In this document: in pieces, positions 26,939-35,879 of the stretch
Numbering within the stretch: the stretch's first letter is position 1
Layout of the letters: every line of letters begins with the position of its first letter
NCBI GenBank assembly: GCA_020161365.1
Contig: JAIUNU010000004.1
Span: forward strand, 124,001-188,000
DNA length: 64,000 bases
Reading direction: 5' to 3'
From: Pseudomonadota bacterium
GTDB lineage: Bacteria; Pseudomonadota; Alphaproteobacteria; Caulobacterales; Caulobacteraceae
The notes under the pieces: generated by a model
Databases searched by the model: none
What the model saw: only the letters and a program-made list of their open reading frames with translations
Told to the model about the DNA's origin: nothing
Position numbers and translations under genes: made by a program

Positions 26939-27496
26939 ATGAAGATTGCACGATATCCGACAGCCGTAGCTCTGGCGCTTCTGGTCGGGCTGGGGATGGC
27001 GGCGTGCGACAGCGGCGCCTCGGCGGTAAAGGCGCCGACCGGTCGCGATCGGGCCTTGGCAGAAAGCGCGCCGACCGATGCGCCCGAACGCTCGGGCCGC
27101 GAAGACGGGCGGGACGTTCCTCGGGATGCTCCGGTCAAGCTCGTGGCGGGCAAGCCCTACTGGGCCGCCAATCGCACACGTTCAGCCGAGGAGAACGCCC
27201 AGCGTTCGTTCGAGCGTAACGGCGCGACCTTCGCCGCCAAGTCGGTGGATGACTACGTCGCGAAGGTCCACGCGTTCGTCAGCGATCCGCCGAGAGGCGC
27301 GGAGACTCTCAAGCGCGCGAATGGCGACCTTCTGATCTACGATCCCAAAGCCAATGTCTTCGCGGTCGTCTCGCGCGAAGGCGCGCCGCGCACGATGTTC
27401 AAGCCCGACGAGGGCGGCGCCTACTGGGATGAGCAGAAGACGCGGGAGGCGCGGCGCGCGTCGGCGTCAAAGAAGCGCGAACAGGCCGAAGGCTAG
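26939..27496 (+). CDS. Putative lipoprotein with a polymorphic-toxin-like C-terminal domain
   Basis: This 185-residue protein has a signal ending in LVGLGMAACDSG, in which the cysteine fits a loose lipobox. A charged linker of about 60 residues follows. The C-terminal region (about residues 95-165) has DYVAKVHAFVSDPPRG, KRANGDLLIYDPKANVFAVV and GAPRTMFKPDEGGAYWDEQK. I remember the same theme from the C-terminal RNase-type domains of CdiA-like and other polymorphic toxins, but here the segment that usually holds histidines (HFxKHG) reads SFERNGATF. This would fit a catalytically dead or repurposed domain. Starts at TTG 26924 or GTG 26927 are possible, the latter better placed for the GGGTAGAG ribosome site. 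Confidence 0.65.
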   Translation: MKIARYPTAVALALLVGLGMAACDSGASAVKAPTGRDRALAESAPTDAPERSGREDGRDVPRDAPVKLVAGKPYWAANRTRSAEENAQRSFERNGATFAAKSVDDYVAKVHAFVSDPPRGAETLKRANGDLLIYDPKANVFAVVSREGAPRTMFKPDEGGAYWDEQKTREARRASASKKREQAEG

Positions 27497-27537
27497 CGGC
27501 GCTCGACTGTTCTGGGTTCTGCTCGCGGAGATCTCTG

Positions 27538-27852
27538 ATGGATGTACGCGCCTTACCGCCCGCCGCCCTTCGCGACCCTAACGCGGTCGAACTGGCCCGC
27601 GTTTGGATCGCCGAGCACGGATTGCACTGCTCGTTGAGGTGCGGTCTCTACGCCGAACGGGACGTGGTGATGGAAACCACGGCGTGGGGGATCATCCTGG
27701 CGGATATGGCTGGCCACATCGCCGATGCGCTCAACGGCGCCGGCTTCGGGCCGAGGCTGGCGTTGTTCGAAGCGGTCGTCGGCAGTTTCAACGTCGAATG
27801 CCTCGCGCCAACCTCGGAACGAACCGGAGGCGGCGGGTCGCTTGTCGGCTGA
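27538..27852 (+). CDS. Small conserved protein, DUF5076-like
   Basis: This 104-residue acidic/neutral protein begins MDVRALPPAALRDPNAVELARVWIAEHGLHCSL and contains DVVMETTAWGIILADMAGHIADAL. This looks like the DUF5076 family of alphaproteobacterial cytosolic proteins. There is no signal peptide or membrane segment. It starts 41 bp after the lipoprotein stop and may be co-transcribed with it. It converges with ubiB across a gap of about 60 bp. Function is unknown. Confidence 0.65.
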   Translation: MDVRALPPAALRDPNAVELARVWIAEHGLHCSLRCGLYAERDVVMETTAWGIILADMAGHIADALNGAGFGPRLALFEAVVGSFNVECLAPTSERTGGGGSLVG

Positions 27853-27912
27853 GCAACCATGGTTCTCGCGGTCCTCGCGTCGCCGAGTGCTTCGCAAAGA
27901 TCGTGACCGGCT

Positions 27913-29421
27913 CTAGCGGCCCAGCAGCAGTCCGGTCACGAACGCTGCGCCCGCCGTCGCGGCGCCGACCATGAACCAGAGCAGCGGCCAGGTGTGCCGC
28001 CGCTCAGTATCCACAGGTGCGGGCGCCGGAGGCGTTTCGACCAGACGCGCCAAGGCCTTGATAGCCCGTAGGGCCTCTTCGGCGAAATCGCGGGCCTTGG
28101 CCGTGGGGGATAGCTCGCGGCCAATCCAGCGGCGCACCACCGGGTCGGCGGCGGCCCAGAGATCGTGCGTCGGATCGATCCGTCTCGCCACGCCTTCCAC
28201 CGTCACCATGGTCTTCTGCAGCAGCACCAGTTCAGGGCGCAGCGCCATGTCGAACAGGGCGGTGATCTCGAACAGTTGCGCGAGCAACCGCCCCATCGAG
28301 ACTTCGCGCGCATTGCGGCCGAAGACCGGCTCGCCCACCGCGCGCAGCGCCTGGGCGAAGGCGTTCATGTCCTGGTGCGCGGGCACATAGCCGGCGTCGA
28401 AGTGGATCTTGGCGATTCGCGCATAATCGCGATTGAGAAAGCCGTACAGGATTTCGGCCAGGTAGCGGCGCTCGCCGGGGCCGAGGCGGCCGATGATTCC
28501 GTAGTCGACTGCGGTGACGGTCGCGGGCGCCGCGACGAACAGGTTGCCTTCGTGCAGGTCGGCGTGGAACAGCCCGTGGTCCAGAGCTTGGGCCAGGAAG
28601 CCCCGGGTGACGTTCTCCGCCAGCGTCTTGCGGTCCAGCCCCGGCAGATCGAGCGAGGCCGGGTCGGACAGTGGCGCACCGTCCGCCCAAGTCAAGGTCA
28701 GGACGCGTTTGCCCACGCCCTCCCAGCAGACGCCTGGGGCCCGCATATAGGGGTCGACGGCCATGACCTCGCCCAGCTCGGCGCAGCCGGCCGCTTCGAA
28801 GCGCAGATCCATCTCGAGATCCAGGGCGCGGATGACCACCTCGACGAACTCGGTCGGGCGAAGGCGGCGCGAGGCGGGGGCGAGGGCTTCGGCGAGACGC
28901 GCAGCAAGACGCAGCACCGCGCTGTCACGCGCCACCTGGCGTTCGACGCCGGGACGCAGCACCTTGACCGCGACCTTGCGGCCATCGACCAATGTGGCCG
29001 GATGAGCCTGGGCCAACGAGGCGGCGGCCACCGGCTCACCGATTTCAGCGAAGATCTCATTCAGCGGCTTGCCGAGACTGCGGGCGATCTCGGCCTTGGC
29101 GACATTCAGCGGAAAGGCCGGAAGCCGATCTTTCAGGCGTGAAAGGTCGTCTGCGAAGGCGACGCCAAAGATGTCGGCGCGCGTCGACAGGAACTGGCCC
29201 ATCTTGATCGCCGCTGGGCCTTGCCGTTCCAGAACCGCCGCCAGTCGTTCTCCTGGCCGTCCCTTGCGCGCGGCCGAGCCCGCGAACAGGCGAAGGACGC
29301 GCCCCGCCAGCTTGGCGCCCGGAGGAAGCAGCGGCTCCAGTTCACGGGGGATCAGGGCGTCGGCCCGGACCAAGGCCCAGCCCGCGCCGGTCAGGCGCCA
29401 GAAGGCTTCGAGCGTCGCCAC
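27913..29421 (-). CDS. ubiB: UbiB (ABC1/ADCK-type atypical kinase for ubiquinone synthesis)
   Basis: This 502-residue member of the UbiB atypical kinase/ATPase family is needed for ubiquinone synthesis. The family-specific AIKMGQFLSTRADIFG (KxGQ) motif occurs near residue 73, followed by VAAASLAQAHPATLVDGRKVAVKVL with the alanine-rich nucleotide loop and lysine. HADLHEGNLF and AVDYGIIG form the catalytic-loop and metal-binding parts. The C-terminus has a hydrophobic tail anchor (about 478-500, LLWFMVGAATAGAAFVTGLLLG). The start is a GTG at 29421, four bases after the ubiE stop, indicating co-expression. Confidence 0.95.
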   Translation of the reverse strand: MATLEAFWRLTGAGWALVRADALIPRELEPLLPPGAKLAGRVLRLFAGSAARKGRPGERLAAVLERQGPAAIKMGQFLSTRADIFGVAFADDLSRLKDRLPAFPLNVAKAEIARSLGKPLNEIFAEIGEPVAAASLAQAHPATLVDGRKVAVKVLRPGVERQVARDSAVLRLAARLAEALAPASRRLRPTEFVEVVIRALDLEMDLRFEAAGCAELGEVMAVDPYMRAPGVCWEGVGKRVLTLTWADGAPLSDPASLDLPGLDRKTLAENVTRGFLAQALDHGLFHADLHEGNLFVAAPATVTAVDYGIIGRLGPGERRYLAEILYGFLNRDYARIAKIHFDAGYVPAHQDMNAFAQALRAVGEPVFGRNAREVSMGRLLAQLFEITALFDMALRPELVLLQKTMVTVEGVARRIDPTHDLWAAADPVVRRWIGRELSPTAKARDFAEEALRAIKALARLVETPPAPAPVDTERRHTWPLLWFMVGAATAGAAFVTGLLLGR

Positions 29422-29425
29422 GGTT

Positions 29426-30184
29426 CTAGATCGCCCAACCCTGGTGCAGGGCCGCGACGCCGCCCGTAAAGTTAGTGAAGGTGACGCGCTTGAAGCCCGC
29501 AGCCTCGATCATGGCCGCGAAGGTGCGTTGGTCGGGGAAGCGACGGATGCTCTCGACCAGGTACTGGTACGCATCGCGATCCTTGGCCACCCACTCGCCG
29601 ACCTGCGGGATGACCTTGAAGCTGTAGGCGTCATAGGCCTTGGCCAGCGGTTCGGTGACTGGCCGCGAGAATTCCAAGCACAGGAAGCGACCGCCCGGCT
29701 TGAGCACCCGCCGCGCTTCGCGCAAGGCCGCGTCGATGTCGGTCACGTTGCGGATGCCGAACGAGATCACATAGGCGTCGGCATAGGCGTCGGGCAGCGG
29801 CAGGCGCTGGGCGTCGCCGACGGTCCAGGTGATCTCCGGTTCGCCGCCCCGCTCGATCCCGGCCATGATCATTTCGGCGTTGTAGTCGACGATGTTGATC
29901 GTCGCGTCCGGACCGCCCCGGCGCTCCTGCGCCTTGCGCGCCATCTTGGCGAACCGACGGGCCATGTCGCCCGTGCCGCCGGCGCAGTCGATGATCACTT
30001 CGCCCGGCTGCGGGTTGAGGCGCGCGGCGACCGCGTCCTTCCACAGCCGGTGGACGCCGCCGCTCATCAGGTCGTTCATGATGTCGTAGTTCTTGGCGAC
30101 GCGGTCGAAGACCCCGCGCACCAGACCTGCCTTCAGCGAGGCGTCGACATCCTTGAAACCGAAGCTGGCGGAGGTGTTGCTCAT
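29426..30184 (-). CDS. ubiE: Ubiquinone/menaquinone C-methyltransferase UbiE
   Basis: This 252-residue SAM-dependent enzyme methylates the 2-polyprenyl-methoxy-benzoquinol ring in ubiquinone synthesis. It shows the [26 protein letters not shown] opening, the SAM-binding motif [15 protein letters not shown] and the [32 protein letters not shown] family signature. The C-terminal [13 protein letters not shown] is also typical. The ATG at 30184 is 81 bp from the divergent mutM start. It forms an operon with ubiB. Confidence 0.97.
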   Translation of the reverse strand: MSNTSASFGFKDVDASLKAGLVRGVFDRVAKNYDIMNDLMSGGVHRLWKDAVAARLNPQPGEVIIDCAGGTGDMARRFAKMARKAQERRGGPDATINIVDYNAEMIMAGIERGGEPEITWTVGDAQRLPLPDAYADAYVISFGIRNVTDIDAALREARRVLKPGGRFLCLEFSRPVTEPLAKAYDAYSFKVIPQVGEWVAKDRDAYQYLVESIRRFPDQRTFAAMIEAAGFKRVTFTNFTGGVAALHQGWAI

Positions 30185-30265
30185 GACGTCTTTGGGCCGG
30201 ACTTTCTGTATGTAGGTCCGCTATTAGCCCGCGACACGCCCGCCGTCATCCGCCGAAGGATCCCC

Positions 30266-31129
30266 GTGCCCGAATTGCCCGAAGTCGAGACCGTCCGTCG
30301 GGGCCTGGAGCCCGTTCTGTCCGGCGCGCGTCTGTCCAGCGTCCGCGCCAACCGGCCCGACCTCCGTTTCCCGCTGCCCGACGGCTTTGTGCAGCGGCTG
30401 ACCGGCGCACGGATCCTGCGCCTGGATCGCCGCGCCAAGTACATCCTGGCGCCGCTCGACCGAGGCGACACCCTGGTCATGCACCTGGGCATGACCGGCC
30501 GCTTCGAGATCGCCGCGCCCGAGGGGACCGTTCGGCCCGGCGATTTCGCTCGCGAGGTCACGCCTGACGACAAGCACGCCCATGTCGTGTTCCAGACCGA
30601 GGAGGGCGCTACGGTCACCTACTACGATCCGCGCCGTTTCGGCTTCATGGACCTGATCCCGACCGATCGCGTCACTCATCACCCATGGTTCGCGACCATG
30701 GGACCAGAGCCGTTGGGCGGGGGCTTCGACGCGGGCGTGCTGGAAAAGGCCTTCGCCAACCGCAAGCAAGGTCCCAAGACCTTGCTGTTGGACCAGCGCA
30801 CGGTCGCGGGTCTGGGCAATATCTATGTCTGCGAGGCCCTGCATCGGTCGGGCATCTCGCCGTTCAAGCCGTCAGGCGGCATCGCCAAAAAGCGCCTCGG
30901 CCCGCTGACCGCCGCGATCAAGGACGTCCTGGCCGAGGCGGTTGAGGTCGGCGGCTCCACGCTGAAGGACTTCGCCGCCGCCGATGGCGCGCTGGGCTAT
31001 TTCCAGCACCGCTTCCGCGTCTATGACCGCGAGGGCGCGCCCTGCCCGACGCCGGGGTGCAAGGGCGTGATCGCCCGCGAGGTCCAGGCGGGGCGCTCGA
31101 CCTTCTACTGCCCCGTCTGTCAACGCTGA
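30266..31129 (+). CDS. mutM: Formamidopyrimidine-DNA glycosylase
   Basis: This 287-residue base-excision enzyme removes 8-oxoguanine and Fapy lesions. The start is a GTG at 30266 with a GAAGGA ribosome site; it gives the N-terminal PELPEVETVRRGL, whose proline is the catalytic nucleophile after Met removal and whose glutamates complete the active site. The lysine in RRAKYILAPL, the GLGNIYVCEAL helix-two-turn-helix and the C-terminal zinc finger (CPTPGC...YCPVC, C-x4-C-x16-C-x2-C) are all intact. It converges on xth with a 12 bp gap, so two oxidative-repair genes lie end to end. Confidence 0.96.
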   Translation: MPELPEVETVRRGLEPVLSGARLSSVRANRPDLRFPLPDGFVQRLTGARILRLDRRAKYILAPLDRGDTLVMHLGMTGRFEIAAPEGTVRPGDFAREVTPDDKHAHVVFQTEEGATVTYYDPRRFGFMDLIPTDRVTHHPWFATMGPEPLGGGFDAGVLEKAFANRKQGPKTLLLDQRTVAGLGNIYVCEALHRSGISPFKPSGGIAKKRLGPLTAAIKDVLAEAVEVGGSTLKDFAAADGALGYFQHRFRVYDREGAPCPTPGCKGVIAREVQAGRSTFYCPVCQR

Positions 31130-31141
31130 GCGTCGAAGACG

Positions 31142-31948
31142 TCAGACTTTGAGGTCGGCGGTGACCGGCGCGTGGTCGCTGGGACGTTCCCATTCGCGGA
31201 CATCGTCGTGGACCCGCGACGAAACCTTGCCGTCCAGGATCGCGGCGTCGCGAAGGCCGGGGCTGGCCAGAATGTGGTCCAGGCGCAGACCGCGATTGGA
31301 CTTGCGGAAGTCGGCGGCGCGGTAGCTCCACCAGGAGAACAGCTTCTCCGGCTCCGGGGTCGCCAGGCGCGGCAGGTCCAGCAGGTCCATCGACTTGATC
31401 AGCGCCTCGAAGGCTTCCAGCTCCGGCGGCGTGTGGCTGACCACTTTCAGCATCTGGCGGTGGCTCCAGACGTCGTTCTCGCCCGGCGCGATGTTGAGGT
31501 CGCCAGTGACGATCAGCGGATCCTTGGGGTCGCGTCGCTTCAGCGCGGCGGTCAACGTCTCGTAGAAGTCGAGCTTGTGGTCGAACTTCGGATTGGCGAG
31601 TCGATCAGGCAGGTCGCCGCCGGCCGGGATGTAGAAGTTCTGGATCTCGACCCCGGCCACCTTGACCGCCACGCAGCGCGCATGGCCCTCGCGGCAGTTC
31701 ATCAGGGTGGGAACGTCCTCGATCGGCAGGCGCGAGGCGATGGCCACCCCGTGCCAGCCCTTCTGGCCCGCGATCTTCAGGTGCGGCAGGCCCATGGCCT
31801 CGAAGGCTTCCCGCGGGAACTCGCCCTCCTGGCACTTGATCTCCTGCATGCACAGGACGTCCGGCGCCTGCTCATCGACGAAGCGGGCGGCCTGCTCGGC
31901 GCGCAGGCGGACGGAATTGACGTTCCAGGTGGCGATACGGAGGCGCAT
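31142..31948 (-). CDS. xth: Exodeoxyribonuclease III (AP endonuclease)
   Basis: This 268-residue member of the Xth/APE1 family cuts abasic sites and removes 3'-blocking groups. Catalytic motifs are complete: ATWNVNSVR near the start, LCMQEIKCQ with the metal-binding glutamate, VTGDLNIAPGE with aspartate and asparagine, RLDHILAS, and the final PSDHAPVTADL with the catalytic histidine. The ATG at 31948 begins directly with MRLRIATWNVN; the frame upstream (to 32002) does not resemble the family. It lies 33 bp downstream of a terminator that belongs to the preceding short transcription unit. Confidence 0.95.
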   Translation of the reverse strand: MRLRIATWNVNSVRLRAEQAARFVDEQAPDVLCMQEIKCQEGEFPREAFEAMGLPHLKIAGQKGWHGVAIASRLPIEDVPTLMNCREGHARCVAVKVAGVEIQNFYIPAGGDLPDRLANPKFDHKLDFYETLTAALKRRDPKDPLIVTGDLNIAPGENDVWSHRQMLKVVSHTPPELEAFEALIKSMDLLDLPRLATPEPEKLFSWWSYRAADFRKSNRGLRLDHILASPGLRDAAILDGKVSSRVHDDVREWERPSDHAPVTADLKV

Positions 31949-31980
31949 GGCAGCGCTGTATCGCGGTTTCGCGGCACCGG

Positions 31981-32016
31981 AAAGAAAAACGCCCAGACGC
32001 ATCGAGCATCTGGGCG
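31981..32016 (-). terminator. Rho-independent terminator (minus strand)
   Basis: Read on the minus strand, the 11-bp stem CGCCCAGATGC/GCGTCTGGGCG closes a 5-base loop and is followed by TTTTTCTTT. One pair is a U-G wobble. This is the best terminator of the window. It ends the short unit that starts near 32101 and would also stop read-through from lolA before xth. Confidence 0.85.
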
Positions 32017-32101
32017 AAAGTCTAGTCTCTCATGCCGCCGCCGGGAGGGGATAGGGTCCGGCACGGTTCGCGAAGAGCGGGTCGGTCGCTCGTCGCCATG
32101 C
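31982..32101 (-). ncRNA. Predicted short transcript: sRNA or leaderless 25-codon mRNA
   Basis: A minus-strand promoter (-35 TTGACT at 32130-32135, -10 CATATT at 32108-32113, spacer 16 bp) and the terminator at 31981-32016 define an RNA of roughly 120 nt that contains no recognised gene. An ATG at 32099, within about two bases of the predicted start of transcription, opens a 25-codon frame (start MATSDRPALREP, end GGGMRD) that stops at 32022, just before the terminator stem. Caulobacter is known to translate many leaderless mRNAs, so this could be a tiny leaderless gene. It could equally be an sRNA with a C-rich segment (CCCTATCCCCTCCC) suited to pairing with ribosome-binding sites, or a leader/attenuator of xth. 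Confidence 0.55.
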
Positions 32102-32107
32102 GTGTTA

Positions 32108-32135
32108 AATATGCCACGTCCCAATTTTTAGTCAA
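32108..32135 (-). promoter_or_regulatory. Predicted promoter of the short transcript
   Basis: TTGACT and CATATT are separated by 16 bp in a locally AT-rich stretch, in contrast to the GC-rich surroundings. The predicted start of transcription is near 32101. Confidence 0.6.
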
Positions 32136-32161
32136 TAGACATGTCGGTTGATTCTTGCATG

Positions 32162-32178
32162 TTGTGAGAATGTCACAA
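32162..32178. promoter_or_regulatory. Palindromic protein-binding site candidate
   Basis: TTGTGA-GAATG-TCACAA is a perfect dyad with 6-bp arms, centred about 69 bp upstream of the predicted start of the short transcript and just after the lolA stop codon. The half-sites recall CRP/FNR-family boxes but with a 5-base instead of a 6-base spacer. The position suits an activator. Confidence 0.45.
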
Positions 32179-32188
32179 ATCAGCGCCG

Positions 32189-32848
32189 CTAGGGCTTACC
32201 CACCTTCCGACGAGGGTCGGTGAGGACAAAGAGTTTCGGGTCGAGGTTGGCAGTTTCTGCGAAATCGGCGAGGCGAACCCGGATCTGTCCGCCTTTGATG
32301 TCGGTGACGGTCCAGCCCATCAACGCCACCGGACCGTTCGAAAAGTCGATCGAGATGCGGCCCAAGGCCTGACGCTTGGCGTCCTGCGCCACGATCGTGA
32401 AGCCGTCGGCCAGCGGGCGAACATCCGTGATCACCACGCCGCGATCCAGACGGACCTCGCGCGCCAGCAGCAGGTTCAGCGGCGTCTTGCTGAGCGGATA
32501 GCTCTCGTAGGTCTTCAGCCGGCTGTCGAAGATGTTGACGTTGTTGCCATTCGACACGACCAGCAGGCCGGCCGGCGGATCGTACTGGAACCGCGCCTTG
32601 CCGGGACGCTGCAGGTAGAAGGTCCCCTGCGTCTGGGTTCCGCGCTGATCGGTCTGCACGAACCGGCCCTTGGCCGAGGACAGGCCCTGGATATAGGCGG
32701 TGGCCTTGTCCAGCAGGGCCTTCTGCTCGGCGGTCAGCTTGGCCGGAACCGGCGCGGTCGAGCCCTGAGCCCAGACAGGCGTGGTCAGGGCGGGCGAGGC
32801 GAGGGCGGCGGCGAGGCCGGCCGCCAGGAGGGTACGGCGTGTCGTCAT
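32189..32848 (-). CDS. lolA: Outer-membrane lipoprotein carrier protein LolA
   Basis: This 219-residue periplasmic chaperone ferries lipoproteins from the LolCDE complex to the outer membrane. A twin-arginine-like basic start and hydrophobic segment (MTTRRTLLAAGLAAALASPALTTP) form the signal peptide, with cleavage probably after VWA near residue 27. The typical KGRFVQTDQRGTQTQGTFYLQRPGKARFQYDPP strand pattern and YPLSKTPLNLLL loop follow. A GGAGT ribosome site precedes the ATG at 32848. No LolB gene is present; this is usual for alphaproteobacteria. Confidence 0.9.
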   Translation of the reverse strand: MTTRRTLLAAGLAAALASPALTTPVWAQGSTAPVPAKLTAEQKALLDKATAYIQGLSSAKGRFVQTDQRGTQTQGTFYLQRPGKARFQYDPPAGLLVVSNGNNVNIFDSRLKTYESYPLSKTPLNLLLAREVRLDRGVVITDVRPLADGFTIVAQDAKRQALGRISIDFSNGPVALMGWTVTDIKGGQIRVRLADFAETANLDPKLFVLTDPRRKVGKP

Positions 32849-32980
32849 CTGGACTCCTTAGCCCCAACCTTGGCCGCCGCGAAGGCCGCCGCAAGGCCAT
32901 TTTCCGGCGGCCCGATGAAGCCCCGTTCAGGTTGGGAGCGTGCGGAACGCCGCAGCCAAGGCGAAGGTTGCTTCATTTTA

Positions 32981-33110
32981 CCCGACCTCCCCGGCCAAGG
33001 CCGGGGCCCAGATCATAGAGCTGGAAGGCGCAGGCAAAGACACTTGTGATCCTTTCGGGGGACACAGCCGCCTTGGCATCTGGATCCCGGCCTTCGCCGG
33101 GAAGATCGGG
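32981..33110. repeat. Intergenic inverted-repeat element, family 2 copy A
   Basis: Left arm CCCGACCTCCCCGGCC...GGCCGGG and right arm CCCGGCC...GCCGGGAAGATCGGG enclose about 75 bp. The arms match those of a second copy at 36498-36625. It lies between lolA and the 3' end of ftsK. Translated in several frames it gives spurious short ORFs. Confidence 0.75.
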
Positions 33111-33117
33111 GTGCAAA

Positions 33118-35574
33118 TCAAAGCGGCGGCGGCGGCGGCGCGAGAATCTCGCGCTTGCCGGCGTGGTTGGCGGCGCCGACGACGCCCTCCTTCTCCATCC
33201 GCTCCATCAGCGAGGCCGCGCGGTTGTAGCCGATCTGCAGCCGGCGCTGGATGTAGCTGGTCGAGGCCTTGCGGTCGCGGGTGACCACGGCCACGGCGTG
33301 GTCGTAGAGGTCGTTGGCGCCGCCCTCGCCCGAGAACGCGCCTTCGATCGCTTCTTCCTGCTCCTCGTCGCCGCCGGCGGTGACTTCTTCGAGGTACTGC
33401 GGAATGCCCTGGTCGCGCAGGAACTTGGCCACGGCCTCCACCTCGCCGTCCGACACGAACGGACCATGCAGGCGGGTGATGCGGCCGCCGCCGGCCATGT
33501 AGAGCATGTCGCCCTGGCCCAGCAGCTGCTCGGCGCCCTGCTCGCCCAGGATGGTGCGGGCGTCGATCTTCGACGTGACCTGGAAGCTGATCCGGGTCGG
33601 GAAGTTGGCCTTGATGGTGCCGGTGATGACGTCGACCGACGGACGCTGGGTGGCCATGATCAGGTGGATGCCGGCGGCGCGGGCCATCTGGGCCAGACGC
33701 TGCACGGCGCCTTCGATGTCCTTGCCGGCCACCATCATCAGGTCGGCCACCTCGTCGATGACCACGACGAGATAGGGCATCGGCTCGGGGCGGATCTGTT
33801 CGGTCTCGTAGATCGGACGACCCGCGTCGTCGAAGCCGGTCTGCACGGTGCGCTCGAAGTGTTCGCCCTTGGCGGCCGCCTCGTTGGCCTTTTCGTTGTA
33901 GCCGCCGATATTGCGCACGCCGATCTTGGACATACGGCGATAGCGGTCTTCCATCTCGCGGACGGTCCATTTCAGGGCCACGACGGCCTTCTTCGGGTCG
34001 GTCACGACAGGCGCGAGTAGGTGCGGGATGCCGTCATAGACGGACAGTTCCAGCATCTTGGGATCGACCATGATGAAGCGGCACTTTTCGGGCGGCAGCT
34101 TGTACAGGATCGACAGGATCATCGCGTTGACGCCGACTGACTTGCCCGAGCCGGTGGTGCCGGCGATCAAGAGGTGGGGCATCTTGGCCAGGTCGGCGAT
34201 ATAGGGCTCGCCGCCGATCGTTTCGCCCAGCGCCATCGGCAGGATCTGACTGGCCTTTTCGTAGTCGGCGCTGGACAAGAGGTCGCGCAGATAGACAGTC
34301 TCGCGGCGCTGGTTGGGCATCTCGATGCCGATGGCGTTGCGGCCTTGGGCCACGGCGACGCGGCACGAGATCACACTCATCGAGCGGGCGATGTCGTCGG
34401 CCAGGGCTACGACGCGTGCGGTCTTCACGCCCGGCGCCGGCACCAGCTCATACATGGTGACCACAGGGCCGGGACGGATCTGGTCGATCTGCCCCTTCAC
34501 GCCGAACTCGGCCAGCACGCTTTCCAGCAGGCGGGCGTTTTGGCGCAGGGCCCCGGCGTCCACCTCCGACGAGCGCGGCTTGGATTTCGCCAGCATGGCC
34601 AGTTCGGGCAGCTGGAAGCCGGCGTCTTCCTCGAAGTCGAACGCCTTCTGCTGCTCGCGCGCCTCGCGGCCGGACTCCTTGACCGGGGCCTTGGGCTTGG
34701 CGATGGCCATGGGACGCGCGTCGAGGGTGTCCTCGAAATCGTCCTCGTCGTCCTGGGCCGGCGGCGGGGTGTAGGCGCGCGGCGCGGAAGCGGCCTGCGG
34801 CGCCGCGATCGGGGTCTCGTCCTCGTCGGCGTCCAGAGGCGGCAGGCGGCCGGCGCGCTTCGGCGCGGCCTCGGCCTTCTCGCGTTTGACGCGGACCGGC
34901 TTGGCGACGGGCGCAGGCTCTGGTTCGGGCTCAGGACGGGCGCGCGGTTGCAGGGCGTTGCTGACGGCGGCGTGGATGGCGTCGGGGTCGACCTCGCGCA
35001 CGCCGATCGCGAACCCCAGGGCTGCGATGGCGGCGATTCCAAACAGCACGGCGGCGATGATCGTCGCGCCGGGAATGTGGGCGAAGCTCAGGACGGCGGC
35101 GACCATGTGCAGCAGCGTGTCGCCCCAGAAGCCGCCCAGGCCCTTTTCGAGCTGCCAGATCGCGGGCGGCGGCGGCGCGGCCAGCACGGCCGATAGCGCC
35201 AGCAGGCCCAGGGCGCCGATCAGCGCCCGCTGGCGCAGGTCCCTGCGGTCGGCGTCGGGGTCGGCTTGCGCTACGCGGGTGACGCCGAACACCAGCATCA
35301 GCAGCGCGATGCCCCAGGCCGACAGGCCCAGGGACTGCATCAGGATATCGGAGATCGCCGCGCCCAGGCCGCCCAGAGCGTTGCGGGCCGGCTCGTCCGT
35401 GACGGCGTTAAAGCTCGGATCGGTGGCGTTATAGGTCGCGATGGCCAGAAGCAGGATCGCACCGACGACGGTGACGATCCCGCCCCGGAACCGGGCCGTC
35501 CAGGGCTGGGCCCAGCCATAACGGATCGCATCCCAAAGGAGCTCCGTCGTGGATCGCCGCGCGGCTCGCGCCAT
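33118..35574 (-). CDS. ftsK: DNA translocase FtsK
   Basis: This 818-residue septal DNA pump moves the replication terminus and helps dimer resolution while linking to the divisome. Four or five hydrophobic segments lie in residues 30-190, then an acidic/proline-rich linker (about 190-320), then the motor. The motor has Walker [10 protein letters not shown] near residue 470, Walker [15 protein letters not shown] near 600 and the [25 protein letters not shown] block. The last 75 residues form the winged-helix gamma domain ([29 protein letters not shown]) that reads polar KOPS-type sequences. The gene corresponds by memory to CC_3704. The ATG at 35574 is standard. A near-consensus CtrA box lies 77 bp upstream. 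Confidence 0.96.
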   Translation of the reverse strand: MARAARRSTTELLWDAIRYGWAQPWTARFRGGIVTVVGAILLLAIATYNATDPSFNAVTDEPARNALGGLGAAISDILMQSLGLSAWGIALLMLVFGVTRVAQADPDADRRDLRQRALIGALGLLALSAVLAAPPPPAIWQLEKGLGGFWGDTLLHMVAAVLSFAHIPGATIIAAVLFGIAAIAALGFAIGVREVDPDAIHAAVSNALQPRARPEPEPEPAPVAKPVRVKREKAEAAPKRAGRLPPLDADEDETPIAAPQAASAPRAYTPPPAQDDEDDFEDTLDARPMAIAKPKAPVKESGREAREQQKAFDFEEDAGFQLPELAMLAKSKPRSSEVDAGALRQNARLLESVLAEFGVKGQIDQIRPGPVVTMYELVPAPGVKTARVVALADDIARSMSVISCRVAVAQGRNAIGIEMPNQRRETVYLRDLLSSADYEKASQILPMALGETIGGEPYIADLAKMPHLLIAGTTGSGKSVGVNAMILSILYKLPPEKCRFIMVDPKMLELSVYDGIPHLLAPVVTDPKKAVVALKWTVREMEDRYRRMSKIGVRNIGGYNEKANEAAAKGEHFERTVQTGFDDAGRPIYETEQIRPEPMPYLVVVIDEVADLMMVAGKDIEGAVQRLAQMARAAGIHLIMATQRPSVDVITGTIKANFPTRISFQVTSKIDARTILGEQGAEQLLGQGDMLYMAGGGRITRLHGPFVSDGEVEAVAKFLRDQGIPQYLEEVTAGGDEEQEEAIEGAFSGEGGANDLYDHAVAVVTRDRKASTSYIQRRLQIGYNRAASLMERMEKEGVVGAANHAGKREILAPPPPPL

Positions 35575-35650
35575 GAAAAGTCTCCGAACTCAACGTCGTA
35601 TCTCGGGACCGGCCAAGCCGGTCGAACCGCCATGTTGTGCCTCAAGACCG

Positions 35651-35665
35651 TTAAGGGCTGTTTAC
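35651..35665. promoter_or_regulatory. CtrA-box-like site upstream of ftsK
   Basis: TTAA-N7-TTAC matches 7 of the 8 fixed bases of the Caulobacter CtrA consensus TTAA-N7-TTAA. It lies 77 bp upstream of the ftsK start codon, a suitable distance for cell-cycle control of a division gene. Confidence 0.45.
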
Positions 35666-35879
35666 GACGTCCGTTAGGACGGCGGTCATGACGTCGCGGG
35701 TTCGAGACAATCCTCGCTTCCCCTTGATGGGGAAGGGCCGGGGATGGGGTGGCTGCGGAGGTAGCGGCTGTGCGCTGCATTCGACGCGGTGTTCACCCCA
35801 CCCCTCCCCCTCCCCATCCGCCAACGGAGGGGGCGCGCTTTTCCGGCTTCACGCGATCGCTCGCTGAAGGGATGGAAAG

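Noticed and set aside
29069..30265. 399 extra codons in frame before mutM
   Set aside because: They run antisense to ubiB/ubiE; the GTG at 30266 gives the obligatory N-terminal proline of the glycosylase.
35698..35720. GGGTTCGAGAC resembling a tRNA T-arm
   Set aside because: The flanking bases do not pair into a T-stem, and no anticodon arm or acceptor stem can be folded around it.
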